DNA of 64,000 nt from Streptomyces sp. A1277 (lineage in GTDB: Bacteria; Actinomycetota; Actinomycetes; Streptomycetales; Streptomycetaceae), in contig NZ_SSBI01000019.1 in the NCBI RefSeq assembly GCF_004795015.1, positions 57,111 through 121,110 on the forward strand, in the 5' to 3' direction. The position numbers and the translations under genes are program-made. Positions 56,337 through 64,000 of the stretch are shown piece after piece. The notes below the pieces were generated by a model. That model saw only the letters and a program-made list of their open reading frames with translations, did not search any database and had not been told where the DNA came from. The number at the start of each line of letters is the position of its first letter. Position 1 is the first letter of the stretch.

Positions 56337-56946
56337 TGAGCACCCTTTCGAGCAGTGTCACATCTGGCTGGCCGCCGGCGGACTCGTCGCCGCCGGGCTG
56401 GTGGATAGCGACGAGTCCGGCCTCTGCCAGGTCGGCTACGAGGATCCGGGCCACGCCGAGGGGGATCGAGAGGAGGGCCGAGATCTCGGCCACCGACTTG
56501 ATCTCGAAGCACAGCCGGCAGATCCGCTGGTGCTCGGGCAACTGCCCTTGCAGCCGGGACGGATCAGCCGTGGTACTGACCAACGCCTCAATGGCGAGTT
56601 GGTAGCGCGGTCGGGTCCGGCCACCTGTCATGGCGTACGGACGGACCAGCGGATTGTGCGCCGCCGGAGCCGGCTCGGGAGCCCGCCGCGGCTGCACGGG
56701 CTGGATGCGGGGCGGCTGCTGGGGACCGTCCAGCCGGTGCGGACGCTGCGGGCGTCCGGGCTGGTGGGGCTCCTGCTGCGGCCAGTCGTCGGAGATCTGG
56801 CCGTGCCGCGGCTGCCGGTACGGCTGATAGGGCTGCTGATCGCCCTGTCTGCCGGGTGTGGAGGGGAAGTTGAAACGTTCGTCCCCGTGCTCACCCGATA
56901 CGTGCCGACCACCGTCGAACTGGTGCCCGCCTGGGGGTGTACCCAC
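56317..56946 (-). CDS. cvnC: conservon DUF742 protein CvnC (first copy)
   Basis: A 209-residue DUF742 protein. The N-terminal half (about 1-90) is a Pro/Gln/Arg-rich low-complexity tail. The conserved domain (about 100-209) starts LVRPYAMTGGRTRPRYQLAIEAL, includes a winged-helix-like stretch (HQRICRLCFEIKSVAEISALLSIPLGVARILVADLAE) and ends LLERVLSGLRKL. Start GTG 56946 has GGAGGAGG at spacing about 4-5. It overlaps cvnD, so both are co-translated. Confidence 0.92.
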   Translation of the reverse strand: MGTPPGGHQFDGGRHVSGEHGDERFNFPSTPGRQGDQQPYQPYRQPRHGQISDDWPQQEPHQPGRPQRPHRLDGPQQPPRIQPVQPRRAPEPAPAAHNPLVRPYAMTGGRTRPRYQLAIEALVSTTADPSRLQGQLPEHQRICRLCFEIKSVAEISALLSIPLGVARILVADLAEAGLVAIHQPGGDESAGGQPDVTLLERVLSGLRKL

Positions 56947-57035
56947 GATTCCTCCTCCGCCTGCCGGTCCCGAATCCAATGGGTCCGCGCCACCGCACCC
57001 TATGGCGCGGTGACGCGAAACGCACTGTCTGTCTA

Positions 57036-57458
57036 CTAGTTAAGAAGACTCCCCTGAAGCTCGGCACGGAGGTCCGGAGTCAGGACGCTGCCGGCGCGGT
57101 CGACCAGAAGGGCCATTTCGTACCCGACCAGACCGATGTCGGCGTCCGGGTGCGCGAGAACGGCCAACGAGGATCCGTCGGAAACGGACATGATGAAGAG
57201 GAATCCACGCTCCATCTCCACAACCGTCTGATTCACCGCGCCGCCCTCGAAGATCCGCGAGGCGCCGGCCGTCAGCGAGGTCAGCCCGGAGGCGACCGCC
57301 GCCAGCTGGTCGGCACGGTCGCGCGGGAATCCCTCGGACATCGCCAGCAGGAGTCCGTCGGCGGAGACCACCACCGTGTGCGACACCCCGGGGGTGTTGT
57401 CCACGAAGTTGGTGATCAACCAGTTCAGATTCTGCGCCGCCTGGCTCATCGGGCTCAC
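57036..57458 (-). CDS. cvnB: conservon roadblock/LC7 protein CvnB (first copy)
   Basis: A 140-residue roadblock/LC7 domain protein, the expected GTPase-activating or regulatory partner of CvnD. The family sequence NLNWLITNFVDNTPGVSHTVVVSADGLLLAMSEG is intact. GTG 57458 starts 1 bp beyond the cvnA stop, and its ribosome site AGGAG lies inside the cvnA coding end. It differs from the second copy at few residues. Confidence 0.94.
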   Translation of the reverse strand: MSPMSQAAQNLNWLITNFVDNTPGVSHTVVVSADGLLLAMSEGFPRDRADQLAAVASGLTSLTAGASRIFEGGAVNQTVVEMERGFLFIMSVSDGSSLAVLAHPDADIGLVGYEMALLVDRAGSVLTPDLRAELQGSLLN

Positions 57459-57459
57459 A

Positions 57460-60400
57460 CTAACGCTCCTGGTTGTAGGTATTACTTGTGTCCGAACCCG
57501 CGTTGCGTCCCCGCAGGACACCGCGCCGCAGGTTGCTCAGCCTGCCCCGCACGTCCTCCGGAGCGCGGGAGACCTGGGGGCCGCCCTGCTGGGTCTGTTC
57601 AGCGGTGCCCTCGACCAGATTGGCCTTGGGCACGCGCCGGGGAAGACCGGACGGGGTGATCCCGCCCGCCTTCGGCTCCCGGAGCTTCTCGGCCCGCTCC
57701 CAGCGCTCGTCGTTGGCCGAGCGCCAGTCGTCGGAGCCGTTCGCGTCCTGCTGCGCCGGCGGCGTCCGCTGCGGCAGTTCCTGCTGCTGCGGCCGCTCCT
57801 GCGCGGCATCGGGCCGGCCGTTCCCGCTGCCCGTGGGCTGCCAGTGCTGCTGGCCGCCCCGGCGCGGAAGACCGGCTTCGGTGAGTTCGTGGCCGGCGTT
57901 CGGGAGGGGGCCCGAACGCTCGAAGCCTACGCGGTCCTGCGGCTCAGCGGGAGCGCTCGCGGCAGATTCCGCTTCCGCCTGCGCCACCGGCTCGAAACCA
58001 CTCTGGTACGCGCCCTGATCAGCCCACTCTTCCTGCTGGGGCTGGACGGCGTACTGCTCGTCGTAAGCCTGCTGAGGCGCCTCGGGGGCCGCGTACGCCG
58101 CCTCCGGATAGCCACCCTGCGGGGTGCCGTAGCCGGGCTGCCGCCCGTCGTAGCCGGTGTCGTCGCGGTACGGGTCGTAGCCGCCGTCGTAGCCCGGCTG
58201 CACGTACCCCTGCCGGCCCGTCTGAAGGGCCTGCCCGTCCTGCTGCTGCGGGTCCTGGCCGTACTGCTGCGCGGCGTAGGCGTCCTGGGCGCTGACGCCG
58301 GTGGCGGCCTCGGAGCCGTACGCGGTCTCGGAGCCGTACGCGGTCTCGGAGCCGTACGCGGCCTCGGCGTACTGCTGCTCGCCGCCGGTCTGTGCCTCCA
58401 GCGCCGCGCGGCGTTCCTCGCGCATCAGCGAGCGGCCCACCGGGTCGAGCTGGGAGCCGTCCGCGGAGGGCTCCTCGTACCGCGAGTCGTCGAAGCCGAG
58501 TTCGGCCGCCGTGCGCAGCTGCGGCTGGTGCGGCAGGGCGTCGAAGCTCTCCTGCTGCGGAATCATCGAGGAGACGGTGAAGTCGTCCTGGTCGGGGGCG
58601 TCGCCGCCGCCACCGTGGGTGATCGCGTCCGGCAGCATGACCAGCGAGGTCGTGCCGGCCTGCTCGCCCGAGGGGCGCAGCTGGACCCGGATGCCGTGCC
58701 GGTCGGCGAGCCGCCCGACCACGAACAGGCCCATGCGCTGGGAGACCGCGGCGTCCACCGTCGGCGGGTTGGCCAGCTTGTGGTTGATGTCGGCGAAGTC
58801 CTCGCCGGTGAGGCCGATGCCCTTGTCGTGGATCTCGATCATCACGCGGCCGTCGGGCAGCCGGGTCGCGGTGACCCGCACCTTGGTCTGCGGCGAGGAG
58901 AACGTGGTGGCGTTCTCCAGCAGCTCGGCCAGCAGGTGCACGAGGTCGGTGACGGACTGGCCGTGGATCTCGGTCTCGGGGACGCCGGAGAGCTCGATGC
59001 GCTCGTAGGACTCCACCTCGGATGAGGCGGCCCGCAACACGTCCACCAGCGGCACCGGCTGGTTCCAGCGGCGGCCGGGCTCCTCGCCGGCGAGGACGAG
59101 GAGGTTCTCGCCGTTGCGCCGCATGCGGGTCGCCAGGTGGTCCAGCCGGAACAGGCTCTCCAGCTGGTCCGGGTCGGCCTCGTTGTTCTCCAGGTCGGTG
59201 ATGAGGGTCAGCTGGCCCTCGATGAGCGACTGGTTGCGGCGCGAGAGGTTGGTGAAGATCGCGTTGACGTTGCCCCGGAGCATGGCCTGCTCGGCCGCGA
59301 GCCGGACCGCCTCGCGGTGCACCTGGTCGAAGGCGCGGGCGACCTCGCCGATCTCGTCCTGGGAGGTGATCGGGATCGGCTGGACACGGGTGTCGACCCG
59401 GCCCGGGTCGGTCCGCGAGAGCTGGTCGACCAGCGAGGGCAGCCGCTGCTCGGCGATGCCGAAGGCGGCGGTGCGCAGCCGGCGCATCGAGCGGCTCATC
59501 TGCCGGGCCATGAGCCCGGCCAGGACGAACGCGGCCAGCAGGGCGACGAGCACGATCGTGGCGTTGACGATGGCGTCGGTGCGGGCGTCGGATGAGATCT
59601 CCGCGGCCTCGGTCACGGCCCGGTCCACGAGCTCGTCCTCGACCGTGGTGTAGCCGTCGAACTTGGCGGTAGCCGCGGCCATCCAGGTCTCCGGGGTGAT
59701 CCCCTTCGCCTTCAGCTGGGCGGGGTCCTTGCCGAGGCCGATCTCCTGGGCCATGCCGTCGTAGACCGAGCCGTCGACGGTGGGCGGCGTCACGAACGGT
59801 ACCCCCGCCGCGTCGGCCTTGGCCTTGGCGGCCTTGAGGTCGGCGGCGCCGGCGGTGGCCTTGTCGGTCATCACCTTCCTCAGCCGGGCCGCGTCGGCCT
59901 CCGTACCACCGGAGGTGAACTCACCGAGGGCGATCTGCTCCAGGTAGTTGTACGAGCCGAAAGCCTTGACCTGGTCGTTGAACTTGCCGTTCTCCTTGCT
60001 GGGCCGCACCAGGAGGTGCGTGCCGATGGAGCGCTGAAGCGATTCTGCGGCCTTGGCCAGTTCGATCGCGTAGACGGTACGGCCGTAGCTGGTGATGTTG
60101 CCGGTGCCGAGACCGAGCTCGTTGCAGAACTCCATGAGGGAGTGCTGCACCTGGACGTAGCCCTCTTCGGTCTTCACCGGGTCCATGGCGGCCGTGTAGG
60201 CGGCCTTGCGCAGCTGCGGGAGCTTGGGCTCCTCCAGCTTGAACAGCTTGAGGCGGCGCTGCAGGCCGTCCTTGGCGGGCATGCCCTTCACGGCCTCGCC
60301 GAACTTCTCGGCGGCGGCGTCGGTGGTGGCCCGTGCCTGCGTGACGACCTCGTCGTCCCGCTTGTTCGACAGCAGGGGCTCGGCGGTGAGGTCGCGTTCG

Positions 60401-60714
60401 TTGAGCAGCGCCTGCCCGTACTCGGCGGCCGCGCGCACGATCAGCGCGGTCTTCTCCGCGTCCTGGGCCTCCTGCCAGGTGTTGATCGAGCCCTTCACCT
60501 GGAAGCCGCCCATGACCAGGCCGACCAGCACCGGGATCAGGAGGATCGCGTTCAGTCGGGTGGGCACCCGCCAGTTGCGCGGGGACAGCCTGCTGGTGCT
60601 GCCACCGGCCGGTATCCCTTCGGACACGTCGGCGGACGGCGCCGCGGCACGCGGCGGCGGGGTGAAGTTGCCCCGCTCCGCCCGCGCCGGGGAGCCCTCG
60701 TTGTTACGCCTCAC
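57460..60714 (-). CDS. cvnA: conservon sensor histidine-kinase-like protein CvnA (first copy)
   Basis: A 1084-residue membrane sensor. The first membrane helix (about 52-72) is followed by a nitrate/nitrite-sensor-like extracellular helical domain (about 75-380), a second helix (about 385-410), HAMP, a dimerisation segment and a HATPase domain (about 500-650; N box LLAELLENATTFSSP, G1 HDKGIGLTGEDF, G2 MGLFVVGRLA). A 430-residue Gln/Gly/Pro-rich tail follows, containing a repeat of YGSETA. GTG 60714 is preceded by GAGAGG. It heads the first conservon. No response-regulator gene is adjacent, as usual in conservons. Confidence 0.93.
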   Translation of the reverse strand: MRRNNEGSPARAERGNFTPPPRAAAPSADVSEGIPAGGSTSRLSPRNWRVPTRLNAILLIPVLVGLVMGGFQVKGSINTWQEAQDAEKTALIVRAAAEYGQALLNERDLTAEPLLSNKRDDEVVTQARATTDAAAEKFGEAVKGMPAKDGLQRRLKLFKLEEPKLPQLRKAAYTAAMDPVKTEEGYVQVQHSLMEFCNELGLGTGNITSYGRTVYAIELAKAAESLQRSIGTHLLVRPSKENGKFNDQVKAFGSYNYLEQIALGEFTSGGTEADAARLRKVMTDKATAGAADLKAAKAKADAAGVPFVTPPTVDGSVYDGMAQEIGLGKDPAQLKAKGITPETWMAAATAKFDGYTTVEDELVDRAVTEAAEISSDARTDAIVNATIVLVALLAAFVLAGLMARQMSRSMRRLRTAAFGIAEQRLPSLVDQLSRTDPGRVDTRVQPIPITSQDEIGEVARAFDQVHREAVRLAAEQAMLRGNVNAIFTNLSRRNQSLIEGQLTLITDLENNEADPDQLESLFRLDHLATRMRRNGENLLVLAGEEPGRRWNQPVPLVDVLRAASSEVESYERIELSGVPETEIHGQSVTDLVHLLAELLENATTFSSPQTKVRVTATRLPDGRVMIEIHDKGIGLTGEDFADINHKLANPPTVDAAVSQRMGLFVVGRLADRHGIRVQLRPSGEQAGTTSLVMLPDAITHGGGGDAPDQDDFTVSSMIPQQESFDALPHQPQLRTAAELGFDDSRYEEPSADGSQLDPVGRSLMREERRAALEAQTGGEQQYAEAAYGSETAYGSETAYGSEAATGVSAQDAYAAQQYGQDPQQQDGQALQTGRQGYVQPGYDGGYDPYRDDTGYDGRQPGYGTPQGGYPEAAYAAPEAPQQAYDEQYAVQPQQEEWADQGAYQSGFEPVAQAEAESAASAPAEPQDRVGFERSGPLPNAGHELTEAGLPRRGGQQHWQPTGSGNGRPDAAQERPQQQELPQRTPPAQQDANGSDDWRSANDERWERAEKLREPKAGGITPSGLPRRVPKANLVEGTAEQTQQGGPQVSRAPEDVRGRLSNLRRGVLRGRNAGSDTSNTYNQER
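58310..58363. repeat. three tandem 18-bp units inside cvnA
   Basis: TCGGAGCCGTACGCGGTC occurs at 58310-58327 and 58328-58345, and with one change at 58346-58363. It encodes three copies of a YGSETA-like hexapeptide in the low-complexity tail, so the frame is kept and copy number can vary without breaking the gene. Confidence 0.9.
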
Positions 60715-60881
60715 TCGACCAACAACCTCTCGGCGTCGACACCTACGCTGTGCCGTGTTTGTTCAGGGTCGTACTACTCGGGAGTTGGTCGCATTGCAGC
60801 ACGGCTACCTGCCCCGTTCCAAACAGTTGGAACGGGCGATTCCGAGTGGCGTACGCCTCAGATAAAACGGGCATAAAGAAC

Positions 60882-60905
60882 GAGCCCCGCCAAAAGGCGG
60901 GGCTC
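60882..60905 (-). terminator. second terminator hairpin downstream of cvnD (second copy)
   Basis: GAGCCCCGCC (60882-60891) and GGCGGGGCTC (60896-60905) form a 10-bp perfect stem with an AAAA loop. On the minus strand it is followed by GTTCTTTATGCCCGTTTTATC, which is T-rich. Confidence 0.8.
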
Positions 60906-60981
60906 ATGTGAGCGCAGCGACACCGCTCGTGCGCATCCGGTGTCGGACGTGGGGCAATTCTCTGTCGAAACGTTATGAAGG

Positions 60982-61019
60982 CGGGGGCGGATCGTGTCAA
61001 AGGACACAGCCCGCCCCCG
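60982..61019 (-). terminator. first terminator hairpin downstream of cvnD (second copy)
   Basis: CGGGGGCGG (60982-60990) pairs with CCGCCCCCG (61011-61019) around an inner GTGTC/GACAC stem, 42 bp after the cvnD stop. It forms a tandem pair with the hairpin at 60882-60905. Confidence 0.75.
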
Positions 61020-61060
61020 TGTGACTACTGTAACTGCCGTACGTCACTACCTACTTGCGG

Positions 61061-61645
61061 CTACTTGAGCCGAGCCATCAAAGCGTGCTCCACCAGCGTG
61101 ATCAGACCGCTCTTCGCGTCGGCGCGGTGCCGTGCGTCGGTGGTGATGATCGGGGTGTCGGGGCCGATCTGGAGTGCTTCGCGGACCTCGTCGGGGGTGT
61201 AGGGCTGGTGTCCGTCGAAGCCGTTGAGGGCGATGACGAAGGGGAGCCCGCTGTTCTCGAAGTAGTCGACGGCCGGGAAGCAGTCGGCGAGCCGGCGGGT
61301 GTCCACCAGGACCACCGCGCCGATGGCGCCGCGCACGAGGTCGTCCCACATGAACCAGAAGCGGTCCTGGCCCGGCGTACCGAAGAGGTACAGGATCAGG
61401 TCCTGGTCCAGCGTGATGCGGCCGAAGTCCATCGCCACCGTCGTGGTGGTCTTGCCGCCGGTGTGCGTGAGGTCGTCGATGCCTGCGGACGCGGACGTCA
61501 TCACGGCTTCGGTGCGCAGCGGATTGATCTCCGAAACGGCACCGACGAACGTGGTTTTGCCCACGCCGAACCCACCGGCCACGACGATCTTCGCCGAGGT
61601 GGTGGCCCGGGTCGCCGTACCGCCGTTAGAGCTTTCGAAGTCCAC
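61061..61645 (-). CDS. cvnD: conservon small GTP-binding protein CvnD (second copy)
   Basis: A 194-residue Ras-like GTPase with the same P-loop (GGFGVGKTTFVG) and switch II (GTPGQDRFWF) as the first copy. The proteins differ mainly in the first 20 and last 20 residues and a handful of positions between (for example LTHTGGKTTTT against LTHTGDKTTTT). Start GTG 61645 overlaps the cvnC end by 20 bp. It is the last gene of the second conservon; S. coelicolor cvn1 (SCO5541-5544) is the positional match. Confidence 0.94.
   Translation of the reverse strand: MDFESSNGGTATRATTSAKIVVAGGFGVGKTTFVGAVSEINPLRTEAVMTSASAGIDDLTHTGGKTTTTVAMDFGRITLDQDLILYLFGTPGQDRFWFMWDDLVRGAIGAVVLVDTRRLADCFPAVDYFENSGLPFVIALNGFDGHQPYTPDEVREALQIGPDTPIITTDARHRADAKSGLITLVEHALMARLK
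61148..61454. repeat. 307-bp tract shared by the two cvnD genes (copy 2)
   Basis: Counterpart of 55842-56148, read as identical over 307 bp. A second, shorter run of identity (about 62 bp, from GCGGACGCGGACGTCATCAC on) lies further towards the gene starts, separated by a few synonymous differences. Confidence 0.85.
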
Positions 61646-62033
61646 TGAGCACCCTTTCGAGCAGTGTCACATCCGGCGCGCCGCCGGCCTCTCCGTTGCC
61701 CGGCTGGTGGATGGCCACCATGCCGGCTTCCGCCAGGTCCGCGACGAGAATCCGCGCCACACCGAGGGGCATCGACAGCAGGGCCGAGACCTCGGCCACC
61801 GACTTGACCTCGCGGCACAGATGGCAGATCCGCTGATGCTCGGGGAGCAGGGTCCCCAGATGCGCGGGATCGGCCGTGGTGCTGACCAGTGCTTCTATCG
61901 CTAGCTGATAGCGCGGCCGGGTGCGTCCGCCGGTCATGGCGTACGGACGGACCAGCGGCTGGTCGCCCTCACCTTCGTACGACGCGTGACTGGACGCGCC
62001 GTACGGATCGGGTGAGGCGGGTGGCGGGGTCAT
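61626..62033 (-). CDS. cvnC: conservon DUF742 protein CvnC (second copy)
   Basis: A 135-residue DUF742 protein. Compared with the first copy, the Pro/Gln-rich N-terminal extension is cut to about 27 residues, but the conserved domain (LVRPYAMTGGRTRPRYQLAIEAL to LLERVLSGLRKL) is complete. It overlaps the cvnD start. ATG 62033 is followed by TPPPASPDPYG. Confidence 0.93.
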   Translation of the reverse strand: MTPPPASPDPYGASSHASYEGEGDQPLVRPYAMTGGRTRPRYQLAIEALVSTTADPAHLGTLLPEHQRICHLCREVKSVAEVSALLSMPLGVARILVADLAEAGMVAIHQPGNGEAGGAPDVTLLERVLSGLRKL

Positions 62034-62166
62034 GAATCCTCCGGGCGTGACAGCAGGGTGTCGGCTTGCCGTCTGAAGGGGCCGGTGGGGGGCTGTAAGC
62101 GGCCGGACGGGCGAGGGTTGAGTGCGGTACCTGGGTTGATCGTCTGTGTCACTGGTTCACGGCCGC

Positions 62167-62589
62167 CTAGTGGAGCAGGCTGCCCTGGAGCTCCGCACGG
62201 AGGTCCGGGGTCAGGACGGTGCCCGCTCGGTCCACCAGCAGAGCCATTTCGTAGCCGACCAGACCGATGTCGGCGTCCGGGTGGGCCAGTACGGCCAACG
62301 AGGAGCCGTCGGAGATGGACATGAGGAACAGGAAGCCGCGTTCCATCTCCACCACGGTCTGGCTCACGGCGCCGCCCTCGAAGATCCGGGAGGCACCTGC
62401 CGTCAGCGAGGTCAGTCCGGACGCGACGGCCGCCAACTGGTCGGCGCGGTCGCGCGGGAAACCTTCGGACATCGCCAGCAGCAGGCCGTCCGCCGAGACC
62501 ACCACCGTGTGCGACACCCCGGGGGTGTTGTCCACGAAGTTGGTGATCAGCCAGTTCAGATTCTGTGCGGCCTGACTCATCGGGCTCAA
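62167..62589 (-). CDS. cvnB: conservon roadblock/LC7 protein CvnB (second copy)
   Basis: A 140-residue roadblock/LC7 protein nearly the same as the first copy (about five differences, such as SQTV for NQTV and LMSI for IMSV). It starts with TTG 62589 immediately after the cvnA TAG, with AGGAG at spacing 6 inside the cvnA end. ATG 62580 would remove three residues. The TTG start is unusual but the register and ribosome site support it. Confidence 0.93.
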   Translation of the reverse strand: MSPMSQAAQNLNWLITNFVDNTPGVSHTVVVSADGLLLAMSEGFPRDRADQLAAVASGLTSLTAGASRIFEGGAVSQTVVEMERGFLFLMSISDGSSLAVLAHPDADIGLVGYEMALLVDRAGTVLTPDLRAELQGSLLH

Positions 62590-64000
62590 CTAACGCTCCT
62601 GCTGGTGAGTGGGGCCGAGGGGGAAACTGCCGGTCTGACCGCTGCCCGCCTGGCGTCCCTGCTGGATGCCGCGGCGCAGATTGGTCAGGCGCCCGCGCAC
62701 GTCATCGGGCGCACGCGAGACCTGGGGACCGGACTGGTGGTTCTGCTGCTGGGCGGTACCCGGCACCAGGTTGGCGCGCGGGACCCGGCGAGGCAGACCC
62801 GACGTGGTGATTCCGCCCGCCGCGGGCTTCTTCACCCGCTCCGCCTGCCGGACGATCTCGTCGTTCGGCGAGGCGCGCCAGGCGCTCGTCGCCCCGGTGT
62901 CGCCGACGCCGCGCTGCGGTGCGGCGGGAGCGGTGGGCTCCTGCGCGGACTGCTGCGGGAAGCCGGGCGCCGGTGCGGCGGGAGGCTGCTGCTGGGCACC
63001 CTGCTGGCCCTGCTGACCCTGCTGCGGACCGTGGAACCAGTTGGTCTCCAGCGTGTCGTACAGCGGGGTGCGGCCGTCGCCGGGCCCGGAGGCCGGCGGC
63101 AGCGCCTCGGGCTGCTGCGGCTGCTGCGGCAGGACCGGGCGGTACGGGGCGTCGGGCGCCGGTGCCATGGGCGGACGCGGCGCACCGAAGTCCTGGTCGC
63201 CGCGCTGCCGGGGCGCGGGCTGCTGGGCACCGAAGTCCGGGCGGGCGAACTGCGAGGTGCTCGCCGCGTCCGGGTCCTGCTGCTGCGGGCCGGGCCGGTA
63301 CTGCGGGCCGGGCGCGGGCGCCGAGAAGTCCGGGCGGGCGAACTCGGCCGTGGCGCCGGGGCCCTGGCGGTCGTCGGCCTGCGGGCGCGGGGGCAGCGGC
63401 TGCGGGAACCGGCCCGTGGTCTCCGACTCCTCGTGGCCGCGCGGCGCGTCGAGCGGGGTGCGCCGCGGCGCCGAAGGCTCGTCGGTGCCCCAGCTGGTGG
63501 TCTGCGGGCGCTGCGGGGCCGGGAAGCCGCCGGCCGGCCCGTTCTGCGCCGGGGCGCCGGGCAGTTCGGCACGCGGACCGCCGACGGGGGGCAGCTGGCG
63601 CTCGCCCCGGCCGGGGCCGCGCGGCGGCTCGAAGGCGCCGCGGCCGTCCTGACCGCCCTGGCCCTGGCCCTGACCCTGGCCTGCTTGGCCCTGGCCCTGA
63701 CCGCCCTGACCCGGGCCGACCTGGTCGAACCGGGCCTGCTGGGGCTGCGGGGCCTGCCGTGCGGGGCCGTTCTGCTCGGGGCGCCGCTGGTCGAACAGGC
63801 TGGGCTGACCGGAGCCGTCGCCCTGGCCGCGTGCGCCGAGCCGGGCACCGCCGAACGCGCCGGCCAGGCCGCCGCCGCCCGGACGCGGAGCCTCCGGACG
63901 ACCGCCCTCCTGGGGCGGCCGGCCCTGCGGGTTCTGGAACGCCGGGTCCGGCGCGCCGGGCCCGCCCTGCGGGTTCTGCGGGCGGCCGCCGTCGCGGGCG
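62590..64000 (-). CDS. cvnA: conservon sensor CvnA (second copy), C-terminal tail only
   Basis: An open frame of 470 codons from the right edge of the window to TAG 62590. Everything visible is the low-complexity tail of a CvnA protein, rich in Gln, Gly, Pro and Arg, with runs such as QGQGQAGQGQGQGQGG and two FARPDF motifs. It ends with the conserved GGITTSGLPRRVPRANLVPGT and DVRGRLTNLRRGIQQG segments shared with the first CvnA (GGITPSGLPRRVPKANLVEGT). The sensor and ATPase domains lie beyond 64000. Internal Met 63168 is not the start. Confidence 0.9.
   Translation of the reverse strand, partial: ARDGGRPQNPQGGPGAPDPAFQNPQGRPPQEGGRPEAPRPGGGGLAGAFGGARLGARGQGDGSGQPSLFDQRRPEQNGPARQAPQPQQARFDQVGPGQGGQGQGQAGQGQGQGQGGQDGRGAFEPPRGPGRGERQLPPVGGPRAELPGAPAQNGPAGGFPAPQRPQTTSWGTDEPSAPRRTPLDAPRGHEESETTGRFPQPLPPRPQADDRQGPGATAEFARPDFSAPAPGPQYRPGPQQQDPDAASTSQFARPDFGAQQPAPRQRGDQDFGAPRPPMAPAPDAPYRPVLPQQPQQPEALPPASGPGDGRTPLYDTLETNWFHGPQQGQQGQQGAQQQPPAAPAPGFPQQSAQEPTAPAAPQRGVGDTGATSAWRASPNDEIVRQAERVKKPAAGGITTSGLPRRVPRANLVPGTAQQQNHQSGPQVSRAPDDVRGRLTNLRRGIQQGRQAGSGQTGSFPLGPTHQQER

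Larger units (their letters stand above)
60715..61060. promoter_or_regulatory. intergenic region between the two conservons
   Basis: No gene is supported in these 346 bp. They hold two terminator-like hairpins for the second conservon (60882-60905 and 60982-61019) and an inverted repeat CCCGTTCCAA/TTGGAACGGG (60813-60822 and 60827-60836, loop ACAG) in the likely promoter region of the first cvnA. The AT content is higher than in the genes. Confidence 0.6.

Overview
The window is high-GC actinomycete DNA and is almost certainly from a Streptomyces chromosome. The evidence is strong third-position G/C bias, many GTG starts, WhiJ-type XRE/DUF397/HATPase genes, conservon (cvn) operons, and a gene order (GGDEF protein, ilvB-ilvN-ilvC, serA, put genes, leuB, ilvE, cimA, acyl-CoA carboxylase beta/epsilon, two cvn operons) that I recognise from Streptomyces coelicolor around SCO5511-SCO5544. 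No tRNA, rRNA, CRISPR array, insertion sequence or phage gene was seen.

Layout. 1-6.5 kb: a truncated sugar-dehydrogenase lipoprotein, an aldo/keto reductase, a D-2-hydroxyacid dehydrogenase and a large membrane GGDEF/EAL protein whose EAL domain looks catalytically dead. 6.5-12 kb: ilvB-ilvN-ilvC behind a classic leader-peptide attenuator, then serA. 12-17 kb: a TetR regulator, a set of tandem repeats, and a proline catabolism module (PucR-type regulator divergent from proline dehydrogenase and P5C dehydrogenase). 16.9-18.6 kb: a decayed patch with remnants of three genes. 18.7-23.2 kb: leuB, ilvE and cimA; cimA has a second leader/attenuator. Together these genes cover most of the shared valine/leucine/isoleucine route, with isoleucine fed through citramalate.

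23.4-36.9 kb is a carbohydrate locus: a LacI regulator with a nested-palindrome operator, a family 5 (peptide-type) ABC importer, a GH1 beta-glucosidase, an exported GH16 endo-glucanase with two discoidin domains, and an exported GH3 beta-glucosidase. It reads as a beta-1,3-glucan (laminarin-type) utilisation system. 37-53.5 kb holds mostly exported proteins: a Gly-rich membrane protein, an exported adenosine deaminase, a GH25 muramidase, a NagZ-like GH3, YceI, an M15-like peptidase, a GH64 beta-1,3-glucanase and a GH101 endo-alpha-N-acetylgalactosaminidase. In their midst sits a WhiJ-type regulatory trio that runs directly into a thioredoxin-reductase-like/methyltransferase fusion. This 23-53 kb block separates genes (cimA and the carboxylase) that are only a few genes apart in S. 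coelicolor, so it looks accessory.

53.7-64 kb: acyl-CoA carboxylase beta and epsilon subunits, then two tandem conservons (cvnA-B-C-D, both on the minus strand). Their cvnD genes share a 307-bp tract that I read as identical, suggesting gene conversion. The window ends inside the second cvnA.

The most interesting items are the reductase-methyltransferase fusion with its WhiJ-type neighbours, the beta-glucan locus and its operators, the putative cimA attenuator, the degenerate EAL domain, the two-ended deletion scar at 17.4 kb and the cvnD gene-conversion tract.
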